A DNA stretch of 64,000 bases. Origin: Halorarum salinum. Its GTDB lineage: Archaea > Halobacteriota > Halobacteria > Halobacteriales > Haloferacaceae. The stretch spans positions 3,038,001-3,102,000 of the forward strand of contig NZ_CP058579.1 of the NCBI RefSeq assembly GCF_013402875.1, written 5' to 3'. Positions 39,815 through 47,148 of the stretch are shown here, piece by piece. Below the pieces are notes generated by a model. The model was not told the DNA's origin. It was given only the letters and a program-made list of their open reading frames with translations, and searched no databases. Position 1 is the first letter of the stretch. Every line of letters starts with the position of its first letter. Both the position numbers and the translations under genes were made by a program.

Positions 39815-41092
39815 TCAGGCCACCCCCTGTGCGGCATCCTGCGCCTCCCGCAGCGCGATCGGTGACCGGCCCGCGGACAGCTGCTCGAGCAGCCCGATCT
39901 CGTCGAGGATCTCGCTGGTCGTCTTCCGGTCGAGTCCGAGATCCCGCTGGACGTGGTGGAGGGTCTGGGCGCCCGTGAGTGCGTCAACGAGGTCCTCCCG
40001 GTCGATGCTATATCTCGACAGGTCGACCCTGTCGGTGCTCACCGCCTCGGTCGTCTGGTCCGGGACCTGACCGTCCTCGTCGGTATCCTCGCTCGCTCCG
40101 GACTCCTCGCTCTCCTCACTCGGATCCTCGCCATCCTCGACGTCACCGAGGACGTCCCCGAGGCCGTACACCCCAATGACGCGGAGCGTCCTCTCGCGAC
40201 TCCAACCGACGTCGTCGACGACGTCCTGGATGTGCTCGGCGTCGCGGACGATCGCCTCGAACTCCCCGGGCTCGAGGTGATCGAGCGTCGCCTGCGGGAC
40301 GCCATGTTCCTCGGTGCGGTGGATCGCGAGTTCGAGCGAATCGTTCAGCGTGGCGCCGCAGTGGCACTCCCGCGGGAAGCCTTCCGCCGACGGCTCGTCA
40401 TCTTCGTCATCCCTTCCGTCTTCCTCCTCATCCGGGTCACCGTTGTCCTCGCCATCCTCGTGCCCGTCGTCGGCATCGTCCGGTTCCGACTCCTCGTGGC
40501 CGACGTCTTCGTCGCCGCCTTCGTCGGGCTCCTGGTCTGCAAGACGGTACAGGTTCCGGCGCCGGTCCTCCGGGTCCTGCCGCGTGTTCACGCGCCCGTC
40601 GCGCGTCATCGACGACAGTGCGTTCCGGTAGTGAGAGCTCGACGTCTCGAGGAGCAGCTCGATCTCACTGCTGGGGAGCTCGCCGTGTTTGTCGAGGACG
40701 GTTGTGATTCGCTCTTCGGCCGACGGTGACTCGTCATCGCCCTCTTCGTCGACGGTGTCCTCGACGCCACCGTGAACGCGCCCCTGGTGGATCGAGAGCC
40801 CGAGCTCGGTGTCAGTCGCGTACTCACAGTCGTCGACGTCGCACGCATGCTCGTCGCCGTCCGTCTCGGCGACGTCGACGTCAGGCTCGGGGTCGCCGTC
40901 TCCCTCTGGCTCCGAGACCGAGACAGACTCGGTCTCCCCCTCGATCGGGACAAAGACGGTGAGGTCTGCCCGGATCGAGGCGCCGTCGACGGCGACGCCA
41001 GCGAGGCGGGCGTCCTGAACCTCGACGTCGGTCTGGTCCTCGACCCGTTCGACGATGTCCGCGAGGTCGCGGAGCTGGGCGGAGACGTTCAT
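39815..41092 (-). CDS. Zinc-finger and winged-helix-like acidic protein
   Basis: A 425-residue, extremely acidic protein. It has a C2H2-type finger at about 84-108 (CDVDDCEYATDTELGLSIHQ, ending H), a winged-helix-like segment at 130-185 (ITTVLDKHGELPSSEIELLL, YRNALSSMTRDGRVN), a long Asp/Glu linker, a second C2H2-like finger (CHCGATLNDSLELAIHRTEE), and a C-terminal helix-turn-helix-like stretch (VQRDLGLDRKTTSEILDEIG). It overlaps the next upstream gene by four bases and leads directly into the integrase. It may control integration or act as a DNA-binding partner. Confidence 0.75.
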   Translation of the reverse strand: MNVSAQLRDLADIVERVEDQTDVEVQDARLAGVAVDGASIRADLTVFVPIEGETESVSVSEPEGDGDPEPDVDVAETDGDEHACDVDDCEYATDTELGLSIHQGRVHGGVEDTVDEEGDDESPSAEERITTVLDKHGELPSSEIELLLETSSSHYRNALSSMTRDGRVNTRQDPEDRRRNLYRLADQEPDEGGDEDVGHEESEPDDADDGHEDGEDNGDPDEEEDGRDDEDDEPSAEGFPRECHCGATLNDSLELAIHRTEEHGVPQATLDHLEPGEFEAIVRDAEHIQDVVDDVGWSRERTLRVIGVYGLGDVLGDVEDGEDPSEESEESGASEDTDEDGQVPDQTTEAVSTDRVDLSRYSIDREDLVDALTGAQTLHHVQRDLGLDRKTTSEILDEIGLLEQLSAGRSPIALREAQDAAQGVA

Positions 41093-41283
41093 CCGTTGCC
41101 CCCCTCCTCGCGGACGTGCTCCTGAACGCGCTCGAGGACGTCCTCGTAGCGGTGGTCGACGTCGTGCTCGCGAACGGCCCAGTCGCTCGCGACCAGCGGG
41201 CGGTCGCCCTCCTCGAGTGCGTCAAGCGCAGCCTCGACGGCCGCGTCGACGCGGTCCGAATCGGACTGAATGGAAGCCATCAC
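41089..41283 (-). CDS. Small acidic coiled protein
   Basis: A 64-residue protein (ATG 41283 or 41280) with helix-forming sequence, DRVDAAVEAALDALEEGDRP and VLERVQEHVREEGG. It overlaps the zinc-finger gene by the ATGA arrangement, so it is translated in the integrase operon. No family recognised. Confidence 0.7.
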   Translation of the reverse strand: MMASIQSDSDRVDAAVEAALDALEEGDRPLVASDWAVREHDVDHRYEDVLERVQEHVREEGGNG

Positions 41284-41287
41284 GTCG

Positions 41288-41413
41288 TCACCTCCACGAG
41301 GACGAACCCCCAGCCGAGGCAGGCCCAGCGGACTCGTGCCCGGAGATCGTCATCCCCAGAGGCCCCTCGGCTTTCACCATCGGGACGTCGAGCTCTGATT
41401 CGTCAGTCGGCAT
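41288..41413 (-). CDS. Tiny operon protein, 41 residues
   Basis: Starting at ATG 41413 it reads MPTDESELDVPMVKAEGPLG and continues to a stop at 41288. The start overlaps the end of the MazG-like gene by 11 bases and the stop lies four bases before the next start, so it fills the only gap in an otherwise contiguous operon. Acidic composition supports it; no function can be given. Confidence 0.5.
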   Translation of the reverse strand: MPTDESELDVPMVKAEGPLGMTISGHESAGPASAGGSSSWR

Positions 41414-42233
41414 GGGCCTCACCTCCAGAGAGGAAGCAGGGCCCGCAGGGGAGCACGCCCCCCGACGGGTTTGGCCCTGGACAACCGGGCGTCCCGTTGA
41501 CGCACGTAGCGTCCTGGTCGCCGACGCCTGCGTGGGTCCGGGCGGCGTTGGCGCTCGCGCGGTGCCAGTGCCTGGCGGCTCCACCGTCGGTCGCGACCGC
41601 CCCCTCGGCCTCGTCGAGGCGTTCGGCGAGCCGGTCGAGCTTCGCCTCGCGCGCCGCATCGATCCGGCTCGGGTCGATGACGAGGCGCAGCTGCTCGAGC
41701 ATGATCTCGGCGTCGGCAATCTCCTTGACGAGGTCGGCCTCGTCACCGAGACCGTTTTGGGTGCGAGCGAGCTCCGCACCCAGCTCGCAGCACTCCTCGG
41801 TCGCCTTGTCGACCTGGGCGGCGGCCCCCCAGGTGCCGAGCGCGCGCTCGTAGAGAGCCTGGACGTCGCGACCGCCGTCGGTGACGACGTCGACGTCGTC
41901 GTTCTCCCAGCGGATCGTCGCCCGGGAGGTTCGCTGCATCATATCGAGGACGCCCTTCGTCGCGACGATGTGGCTTGGGGTCCGGTCGCGAGCGTCCGCG
42001 GCCGCCTCGTCCTTCTCCTCGAACGGGCCGGCGACGACGGCGCCGCGGTCCTCGTCGACGACGTAGAACTCCTCGTCGTCCTGGTCGCGACGGACGGCGG
42101 TCGCGACCGCCCGCTCAAGGTCGACGTGGTGCTGCTCCTTCCGCGCGTGGCGCTCCATCTTTTCGCTGACGTCGACGAGGTCCTCATCCTGGAACGACCA
42201 GGTGCAGTCGGTGCAGTCGGCGCGGTGGGTCAC
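41403..42233 (-). CDS. MazG-like nucleotide pyrophosphohydrolase domain with zinc-binding ends
   Basis: A 276-residue protein from GTG 42233, which overlaps the previous stop as GTGA. The N terminus has a CxxC pair (THRADCTDCTWSF) and a helical region to about 100. Residues 125-210 carry the MazG motif: Glu147 and Glu150 (KATEECCELGAELA) and Glu171 and Asp174 (VKEIADAEIMLEQL), i.e. ExxE with 20 residues before ExxD. The C terminus has four cysteines (CVNGTPGCPG...CGPC). MazG enzymes hydrolyse nucleoside triphosphates or (p)ppGpp-like alarmones; in viruses they may tune host nucleotide pools. Confidence 0.75.
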   Translation of the reverse strand: MTHRADCTDCTWSFQDEDLVDVSEKMERHARKEQHHVDLERAVATAVRRDQDDEEFYVVDEDRGAVVAGPFEEKDEAAADARDRTPSHIVATKGVLDMMQRTSRATIRWENDDVDVVTDGGRDVQALYERALGTWGAAAQVDKATEECCELGAELARTQNGLGDEADLVKEIADAEIMLEQLRLVIDPSRIDAAREAKLDRLAERLDEAEGAVATDGGAARHWHRASANAARTHAGVGDQDATCVNGTPGCPGPNPSGGVLPCGPCFLSGGEAHAD

Positions 42234-42457
42234 CGTCGTCCACCTCCGAAGCGCTGCACGGTCGGGCGCCAGTCCGGAAGGAGCCCGTTCCCCTCCTGCG
42301 GCGGCGCCTTCGTCCCCGTCCAGGAGCGCTCGGTTCGCGTGAACTCCGGGTCGGGCTTGCCCTGTTGGGCGGCGACCGCATCCTCGAGGTTCGACGCCGT
42401 CCGGCACTCGACGCACTCGGTCGTCGTCCCGGGCGTCGAGCAGGTCGGACACGGCAT
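42230..42457 (-). CDS. Small zinc-ribbon protein, 75 residues
   Basis: Begins MPCPTCSTPGTTTECVECRT, with two CxxC pairs forming a zinc ribbon in the first 20 residues; the rest is polar (GKPDPEFTRTERSWTG). Its start overlaps the upstream stop by one base and its stop overlaps the MazG-like gene start, so it is part of the coupled operon. Function unknown. Confidence 0.72.
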   Translation of the reverse strand: MPCPTCSTPGTTTECVECRTASNLEDAVAAQQGKPDPEFTRTERSWTGTKAPPQEGNGLLPDWRPTVQRFGGGRR

Positions 42458-42720
42458 CAGCCGCTCACCTCGTCGGCGTCGGCGGCCTCGAGTTCGGCGG
42501 CGAGCGAGTCACCGGGCGAGTGCCCAGGGACGAGTCGCTCTCGCGTGTCCGGGATGTCGAACCGAAGCCCGCACCCATTGCACCGGTAGTCGTGCTCGGA
42601 GTCCGGGACGTCGCCGGTGTACCCCCGGCGTCTGGGGTAGAGCTGCGACGAGCCGCACTCGGGGCAGACCTTCAGCTTCTCCTCTTCGTCACCGCCGCTC
42701 GCAGTGGACGCGCCCGTCAC
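42457..42720 (-). CDS. Small zinc-ribbon protein, 87 residues
   Basis: Cys pairs in KVCPECGSSQLYPRRRGY and YRCNGCGLRFD form a four-cysteine zinc ribbon, spaced by 23 residues as in transcription-factor or viral ribbon proteins. The C terminus is acidic. Coupled to both neighbours by short overlaps. Confidence 0.75.
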   Translation of the reverse strand: MTGASTASGGDEEEKLKVCPECGSSQLYPRRRGYTGDVPDSEHDYRCNGCGLRFDIPDTRERLVPGHSPGDSLAAELEAADADEVSG

Positions 42721-42956
42721 GGCCCATCACCGCCTTCGACCGCGTCGTCGTCCATCGCTGCGGCCTCGGCGAGCAGTGCAATCCGCCGGGTGATGCGTGC
42801 CATCTCGCGGCACATCTCGGCGACGTCATCGCGACCGGACAGGTCGGCGTACTCGTCGTCGAGCTGGAGGTGGTCGCCGGCGAACTCGATTCGATCTGCG
42901 GCCTTGCGCAGCTGGACCGGGGGTGAGTTCGGGTTCTCGACCTCGGACTCGCTCAC
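42717..42956 (-). CDS. Small helical protein of the integrase operon
   Basis: A 79-residue acidic protein starting MSESEVENPNSPPVQLRKAA, predicted helical throughout (CREMARITRRIALLAEAAAM). It overlaps the PadR gene end and the next zinc-ribbon gene by four bases each. No family recognised. Confidence 0.7.
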   Translation of the reverse strand: MSESEVENPNSPPVQLRKAADRIEFAGDHLQLDDEYADLSGRDDVAEMCREMARITRRIALLAEAAAMDDDAVEGGDGP

Positions 42957-43360
42957 GACTCGTCACCCCCGACGTAGGCGGTGATCCGCTCGTGGAGCTG
43001 GTCGGCGCCTGCCGGCTGCCCGGGAACGTACTTCGAGAAAATCCAGTCAAGGTGGTCGAAGAGCGCCTGCTCGCCGGCGGCAGTGAGTGCGTACTCGTTG
43101 GTCCGCTTGTCGAGTTCGCTCTTCTCGACGAGGCCGTCTTCGACGAGCGAGTCGAGGTTCGGGTAGAGCCGCCCGTGGTTCACCTCGGCGTCGTAGTACG
43201 CCTCGAGCTCGCGCTTGATCGCGAGCCCGTACATCGCCTCCTCGGAGAGGATGACGAGGATGTTCTGCTGGAACGCGGTCAGGACAGTCGCGTCGGTCTC
43301 GGTGTCGATACTGCTTTCCGTAGTCGGGGCGTCCCCCCGGCTGTCTCGGTGTGAATTCAT
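42953..43360 (-). CDS. PadR family transcriptional regulator
   Basis: A 135-residue winged-helix protein: LTAFQQNILVILSEEAMYGL, AIKRELEAYYDAEVNHGRLY, PNLDSLVEDGLVEKSELDKR, TNEYALTAAGEQAL. This is the PadR/halovirus-type repressor layout with a DNA-reading helix in HGRLYPNLDSL. As first gene of the leftward operon ending in the integrase, it probably autoregulates that operon and thereby lysogeny. Confidence 0.88.
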   Translation of the reverse strand: MNSHRDSRGDAPTTESSIDTETDATVLTAFQQNILVILSEEAMYGLAIKRELEAYYDAEVNHGRLYPNLDSLVEDGLVEKSELDKRTNEYALTAAGEQALFDHLDWIFSKYVPGQPAGADQLHERITAYVGGDES

Positions 43361-43513
43361 CGTTGGTTGGTGGTCTGCATCGGGACTCGCGGCAGACCGG
43401 ACGCGCCTAGCATTGGACTGTCGGACGCGTCCGGTGGGTGCCGTGAAGCTCGGTTGGTTCTTCGGACGGTACGGATAAAGCTGGGGGCTATGTTACCGGG
43501 GGGTGTATTTGCC

Positions 43514-43538
43514 GGCCAGTAGTTTGCACGTACTGGCC
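43514..43538. promoter_or_regulatory. Inverted repeat upstream of the PadR operon
   Basis: GGCCAGTA at 43514-43521 and its exact complement TACTGGCC at 43531-43538 are separated by nine bases. It lies 150 bases upstream of the PadR start and could be an operator for PadR, or a terminator-like hairpin for the leftward RHH gene. Confidence 0.45.
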
Positions 43539-43650
43539 GCTGCCATTGCTTAACAGCTCTATAACTAACGCCTCCGGCACTGGATTGGGGCATGCGGTTT
43601 GGTATTCAGTTTCGGCCGGCGCGGTGGGGCGCGCCGGTCACTCGGTTAAT

Positions 43651-43842
43651 TCACGAGCGACGGTTGTTCGTATTTTCAGCACTATGGTCAACGATCTCGT
43701 CAATCGCCTCTCGGACGATGTCGGAGACGCTCACGTTGTTACCGGGTTCGCTCCTCTCGTGAGCGATTTCTTCGAGTTCTTTGCGCCGACTAGAGTCGAC
43801 GCGAACTCGGATGGCGTCATCGTATGTTTGACTACGACCCAT
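43651..43842 (-). CDS. Ribbon-helix-helix (CopG-like) protein, leftward
   Basis: A 63-residue protein: RSQTYDDAIRVRVDSSRRKE forms the N-terminal strand and first helix, and SVSDIVREAIDEIVDHSAEN the second. Such proteins bind palindromic operators as dimers of dimers. The start at 43842 sits next to two palindromes and its predicted TTATTA box lies between them, so it is likely autoregulated. It is divergent from a second RHH gene. Confidence 0.78.
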   Translation of the reverse strand: MGRSQTYDDAIRVRVDSSRRKELEEIAHERSEPGNNVSVSDIVREAIDEIVDHSAENTNNRRS

Positions 43843-43856
43843 CGTGCCACTGTATC

Positions 43857-43890
43857 ACTGGACCAGTAATAACTGTACCGGTGGTACAGT
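43857..43890. promoter_or_regulatory. Palindromic operators between the two RHH genes
   Basis: A perfect inverted repeat ACTGTACC-GGT-GGTACAGT occupies 43872-43890, a shorter one ACTGG-A-CCAGT occupies 43857-43867, and a half site GGTACAGT recurs at 43916-43923. They flank the likely TATA elements of both divergent RHH genes, which is what an RHH-controlled switch would need. Confidence 0.7.
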
Positions 43891-43936
43891 GGAACATGAG
43901 AGTACATTTTTGGGTGGTACAGTGCAACAGCGCAAC

Positions 43937-44122
43937 ATGGAACGGACTGAACGGTTATCGACGAGCGTGACGGAAGAGACGAAACAACGGTTCCGTATTC
44001 GGGCCGCTCAAAAAGGGATGAACATGAGCGAATACCTCCGAGAATTGGTTCTTCAGGATATAGATGACGGGGATGAGGAGGGAAACGCGAACCAGGCGAA
44101 AATGGCGCAGACGGCTGACTAA
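43937..44122 (+). CDS. Ribbon-helix-helix (CopG-like) protein, rightward
   Basis: A 61-residue protein beginning MERTERLSTSVTEETKQRFR, then IRAAQKGMNMSEYLRELVLQ; the strand-helix-helix pattern and the SEYLRELV helix are typical of CopG/Arc folds. TACATTTTTG at about 43902-43911 may be its TATA element. Its stop overlaps the convergent Orc1/Cdc6 gene by four bases. Forms a divergent regulatory pair with the leftward RHH gene. Confidence 0.8.
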   Translation: MERTERLSTSVTEETKQRFRIRAAQKGMNMSEYLRELVLQDIDDGDEEGNANQAKMAQTAD

Positions 44123-45219
44123 CCAGTATTCTGGGGGAGTACGTCCATGAGTGGATCGAGGTGTGAGCGGAGGTCGGGATCCACGGGCTCGTACTGGACG
44201 TCCCCCTCAGTCTTCTCGTCGTCTTCTACGTCGTCGAACTTCTCGATCAGGTCGTACTCGCGGAGTTTTCGGAGGAAGGCCCGCCGCCGCCCACGCGTGA
44301 CCGGCATCTTGGGTCGGTCAGTATACACCGAGTCGCCCATCACGTCGTAGAAGGCGTGGAGTTCAGTACCGGTAATCGGCCCTTCGACGCGCACGATTTC
44401 ATACAGCACGTGGTGGTGAAAGGGAAGCGAGCGGAGGTTGGCCTCCCGAATGTTCTTCTGAGCTCGCACGTACCCATCGGCGATGTCGTCAGCGTCGATC
44501 AGACGGTGGTCGCGCTCTCCGCCGTACATGGCCGCCTCGTAGAGCGTCTGGATACCGTCGCGAGCGACGCCGGCGACGCGGTCAGCGATCTGTTCGAGTC
44601 GATCACGGTCCACCACGCCGGGGTGAAGCCCTCGATCGGCACGTGCCTCGAGGATATCCGCCAGCTCGTTCACGGCGTAACGGTCCAGTGGGATGTGGTG
44701 GTCGCCCTTAAACGTAGAACGGTGGACCTCGTCGACCTGCGAGAGCCAGCGTTCGGCCTTGTGGCAGATGGCGACGACTGAGATGGTCGGGGCCCGCGAG
44801 AGCAGCGAGAGGAGGTTGCTATCGGGGACGTCGTCCGCCTCGTCGAGGACAAGCACCCCGGGCTCGTTGAGGCCATCATGGAGCATCCGGGGGAGTTCGT
44901 CGATCGGCGTTCCCTGATGAACGCTCGCTCCAATCGAGAGCTTCCTAATTGCGTTTCGGAGGATGTTGCCGGGCGTCGAGCCGACGCAGCGAACGTGAGC
45001 GCTCGCGACGGCCGCCTGGTCGTCAAGTCGGGCGAGGACGTGCCGGGAGAGCACGGTCTTACCGACGCCGGAGGGCCCGGAGAGGAGGACGTCCTCGGCG
45101 CGGTCGCCGTCAACGACGGGTTGGAGGGCACGAGAGAGCTGCTCGATCTCGGCCTCCCGGTGCTCGAGCCGATGGGGCATGTGCGTTTCTTGGAAGACCT
45201 GTGCGTCGGATATCATCAC
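44119..45219 (-). CDS. Orc1/Cdc6-family replication initiator ATPase
   Basis: A 366-residue AAA+ protein. Walker A GPSGVGKT is at residues 48-55, Walker B LDEADD at 125-130, and the arginine/sensor region includes FKGDHHIPLDRYAVNELADI. The C-terminal winged helix (HVLYEIVRVEGPITGTELHA, LRKLREYDLIEKFDD) binds origin DNA. It shares the archaeal Orc1/Cdc6 order but is shorter and more diverged than chromosomal copies. A TTTATGTTAT box lies about 25 bases upstream of the start. It probably initiates replication of the element. Confidence 0.9.
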   Translation of the reverse strand: MMISDAQVFQETHMPHRLEHREAEIEQLSRALQPVVDGDRAEDVLLSGPSGVGKTVLSRHVLARLDDQAAVASAHVRCVGSTPGNILRNAIRKLSIGASVHQGTPIDELPRMLHDGLNEPGVLVLDEADDVPDSNLLSLLSRAPTISVVAICHKAERWLSQVDEVHRSTFKGDHHIPLDRYAVNELADILEARADRGLHPGVVDRDRLEQIADRVAGVARDGIQTLYEAAMYGGERDHRLIDADDIADGYVRAQKNIREANLRSLPFHHHVLYEIVRVEGPITGTELHAFYDVMGDSVYTDRPKMPVTRGRRRAFLRKLREYDLIEKFDDVEDDEKTEGDVQYEPVDPDLRSHLDPLMDVLPQNTG

Positions 45220-45419
45220 GGCCCGACGTGACGATGGGCTATAACATAAAGGGGGTTTGACTACCGGGGGTAGGCTGGGTAGTGTTCAGGGCTGGAATGA
45301 ACCACCATATATTCAGAGATATTATTAATAAATACATTATGTTTATCGCCACCATTGGGAGACGGAAGCTTATATGTGGTAATTATTGACACTGATAATA
45401 TTAATCGTTTATCGTAAGT
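45220..45419. other. AT-rich intergenic region beside the initiator, candidate origin
   Basis: A 200-base region, strikingly AT-rich from about 45299 to 45415, in a GC-rich genome, next to the Orc1/Cdc6 gene. It contains ACTACC/GGTAGT inverted arms at 45260-45283 with a G-rich core. Archaeal origins lie beside orc1/cdc6 genes and have an AT-rich unwinding stretch flanked by G-rich origin boxes; no clear copy of a known box was recognised. It must also hold the promoters of both flanking genes. Confidence 0.5.
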
Positions 45420-46217
45420 ATGACTGCTGTATCATCAGTAATTACTCAAATTCAGATGACTGGTTCGCCGCAACTCACCGTACTCGCCGTTGACGACGAT
45501 CCTGATTTCGTTGCGCTGACGGCGCAGGCGCTTGAACGTGAAGATCCCAACTTCAAAGTTCAGACGGTAACGAACGCTATCGACGCCTTTGAGCAGTTTG
45601 CAGATAACGACATCGACTGTATCGTAAGTGACTACGAGATGCCAGAGATGTCCGGGCTCGCACTCTTGGAAGATATTCGTATGCTTGACGAACACGTCCC
45701 ATTTATCCTCTTTACTGGCAGAGGGAGTGAAGAAGTCGCTAGCGACGCAATTTCAGCGGGGGTGACAGACTATCTCCAAAAGCAATCGGGGACTGACCAG
45801 TATACACTGTTAGCAAACAGGATTCGTAATAGCGCCGCTCAGCATCGAGCCAAGCACGAGCGCCAACTCACAATCGACCGTATGACTGACGCACTCCTAG
45901 AAGTAGACGACAGCTGGCAAGTTACGACGGTTGACAGTCGCGCCGAAGCAATCTACGACGTGGATGCCGACGAGATGCTTAATCGGAACCTCTGGGAGAT
46001 ATTTCCGGAGGCTATCGATACGAGCTTCTACGACACGTATCACAAGGTGATGGAGACGCGCGAACCGCTTGTGCTGAAAGACTATTGCGACGTCCTCGAA
46101 CTCTGGTTTGAGGTCAACGTCTATCCGGCACCTGACGGTGGAATCTCTGCCTACATCCAAGATGCGACCAAGCGTATGCCAAGCCCATCACATGACTACC
46201 ACCGAATTCGTGGATGA
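45420..46217 (+). CDS. Response regulator receiver-PAS protein
   Basis: A 265-residue protein. Residues 19-135 are an intact receiver domain: acidic pair in LAVDDDPDF, phospho-acceptor Asp71 in CIVSDYEMPEMSG, the switch residue in ILFTGRGSEE and a lysine in DYLQKQSG. Residues 155-255 are a PAS domain (LLEVDDSWQVTTVDSRAEAI, VNVYPAPDGGISAYIQDATK). Haloarchaeal receiver-PAS chains usually continue into a histidine kinase; this ends at the PAS, with no kinase in the element. Base composition is much lower in GC than neighbours. ATG 45456 is an alternative start. Confidence 0.83.
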   Translation: MTAVSSVITQIQMTGSPQLTVLAVDDDPDFVALTAQALEREDPNFKVQTVTNAIDAFEQFADNDIDCIVSDYEMPEMSGLALLEDIRMLDEHVPFILFTGRGSEEVASDAISAGVTDYLQKQSGTDQYTLLANRIRNSAAQHRAKHERQLTIDRMTDALLEVDDSWQVTTVDSRAEAIYDVDADEMLNRNLWEIFPEAIDTSFYDTYHKVMETREPLVLKDYCDVLELWFEVNVYPAPDGGISAYIQDATKRMPSPSHDYHRIRG

Positions 46218-46980
46218 ATTCAGCGTCCTCCTTCTGGAGGACAGTTCGACACACATGGAGCTCTTTGAGAAGTGGCTCACTGGCGTGTCGACGAAGCGAG
46301 CAGCGACACCACAGGACATTTTTCGAGTATTCGATTCAAGTATTGCCGTTGCGTGCCTTTCTCAGTCCCTCCTCGAAGACGACGAAGAGGAGATTCGTCG
46401 ATTCATCCTGAACCGAAATCCGTACTGCCAACTCATCCTGATAGCAGCATGCTCATCGCCTGATGTCCTGTACGAGGAACATTATGATGCGACGATAGCA
46501 CGGCCCGTTTCCAGGGAGGAATTACAAGCAACCGTCGAAAAACGCCTCATGTACGGGATGTATAGTGCACTCCTCGACGAGTTCTATACATTGAACGCGG
46601 AGCTTCTCTCACTCCAGCGAGCGGGAGATTCTGAGGTCGATGTAGATCAGGAAGAGTTGGAGGAGCGACTCCATCAGGTGAGGGTCCCACTGGACCGACT
46701 CACAAAAGCAATCGACCACGACGACACGAGAGCATTGCTCAGGAGTCTCAACCTCCACAGGAAGTACTTGACCGAACCTGCTCAAACGATTGAGACTACG
46801 ACGACGTCCAAGTACCATCCCAACGCGTGTCCGAACTGCGCTCTCCCCTGGGGAATTGATCACCGAAACGAGTTGGGCGAGGGATTCACTTCGATTGGCG
46901 CATACGTGTGGAAATGTATGCGGTGTAACGATATCACACATGGAACGAGTCCGAGTGACCGCCGCATTGCACGACGGTAA
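46192..46980 (+). CDS. Pseudo-receiver/HalX-like protein with C-terminal zinc ribbon
   Basis: A 262-residue protein overlapping the previous gene by 26 bases, so likely cotranslated. Residues 10-115 look like a receiver (FSVLLLEDSSTHMELFEKWL) but the phospho-acceptor Asp is Ser57 (AVACLSQSLLE) and the conserved Lys is Arg104 (ATIARPVSREEL). Residues 115-150 resemble the HalX helix pair (LMYGMYSALLDEFYTLNAEL). The C terminus has a four-cysteine ribbon (CPNCALPW...WKCMRCND). It cannot be phosphorylated in the normal way and may bind the upstream protein or nucleic acid. Confidence 0.72.
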   Translation: MTTTEFVDEFSVLLLEDSSTHMELFEKWLTGVSTKRAATPQDIFRVFDSSIAVACLSQSLLEDDEEEIRRFILNRNPYCQLILIAACSSPDVLYEEHYDATIARPVSREELQATVEKRLMYGMYSALLDEFYTLNAELLSLQRAGDSEVDVDQEELEERLHQVRVPLDRLTKAIDHDDTRALLRSLNLHRKYLTEPAQTIETTTTSKYHPNACPNCALPWGIDHRNELGEGFTSIGAYVWKCMRCNDITHGTSPSDRRIARR

Positions 46981-47028
46981 TCCTTCGAGTAACCGATTGT
47001 GAGAGTTGCCGATCAGACAACTCATCCA

Positions 47029-47148
47029 TTATCGGTCCCCCCACTGTCTCCCGACGGCCTCCAGGGGATCACGCCCGTTGCTGGCCGCGTTGATCCAGCA
47101 AAACCGAAACTCCTCCTCCGACTTGTTGTAGTCCCAATTCTTACCCAT
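47029..47148 (-). CDS. Tiny protein, 39 residues
   Basis: From ATG 47148 the protein reads MGKNWDYNKSEEEFRFCWIN and ends at TAA 47029. The start overlaps the preceding gene's stop by eight bases, the same spacing seen upstream in this operon, which supports it as a real last gene. A tryptophan-rich, acidic sequence; no family recognised. Confidence 0.62.
   Translation of the reverse strand: MGKNWDYNKSEEEFRFCWINAASNGRDPLEAVGRQWGDR

Noticed and set aside
43357-43593. 78-codon frame ending with an ATGA overlap at the PadR start
   Set aside because: Composition (Pro, Arg, Asn, Ser) is unlike haloarchaeal proteins, and the region holds the inverted repeat and promoter.
45260-45283. Canonical haloarchaeal origin recognition box
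   Set aside because: The G-rich core and ACTACC/GGTAGT arms do not match the known box sequence; kept only as part of a candidate origin.
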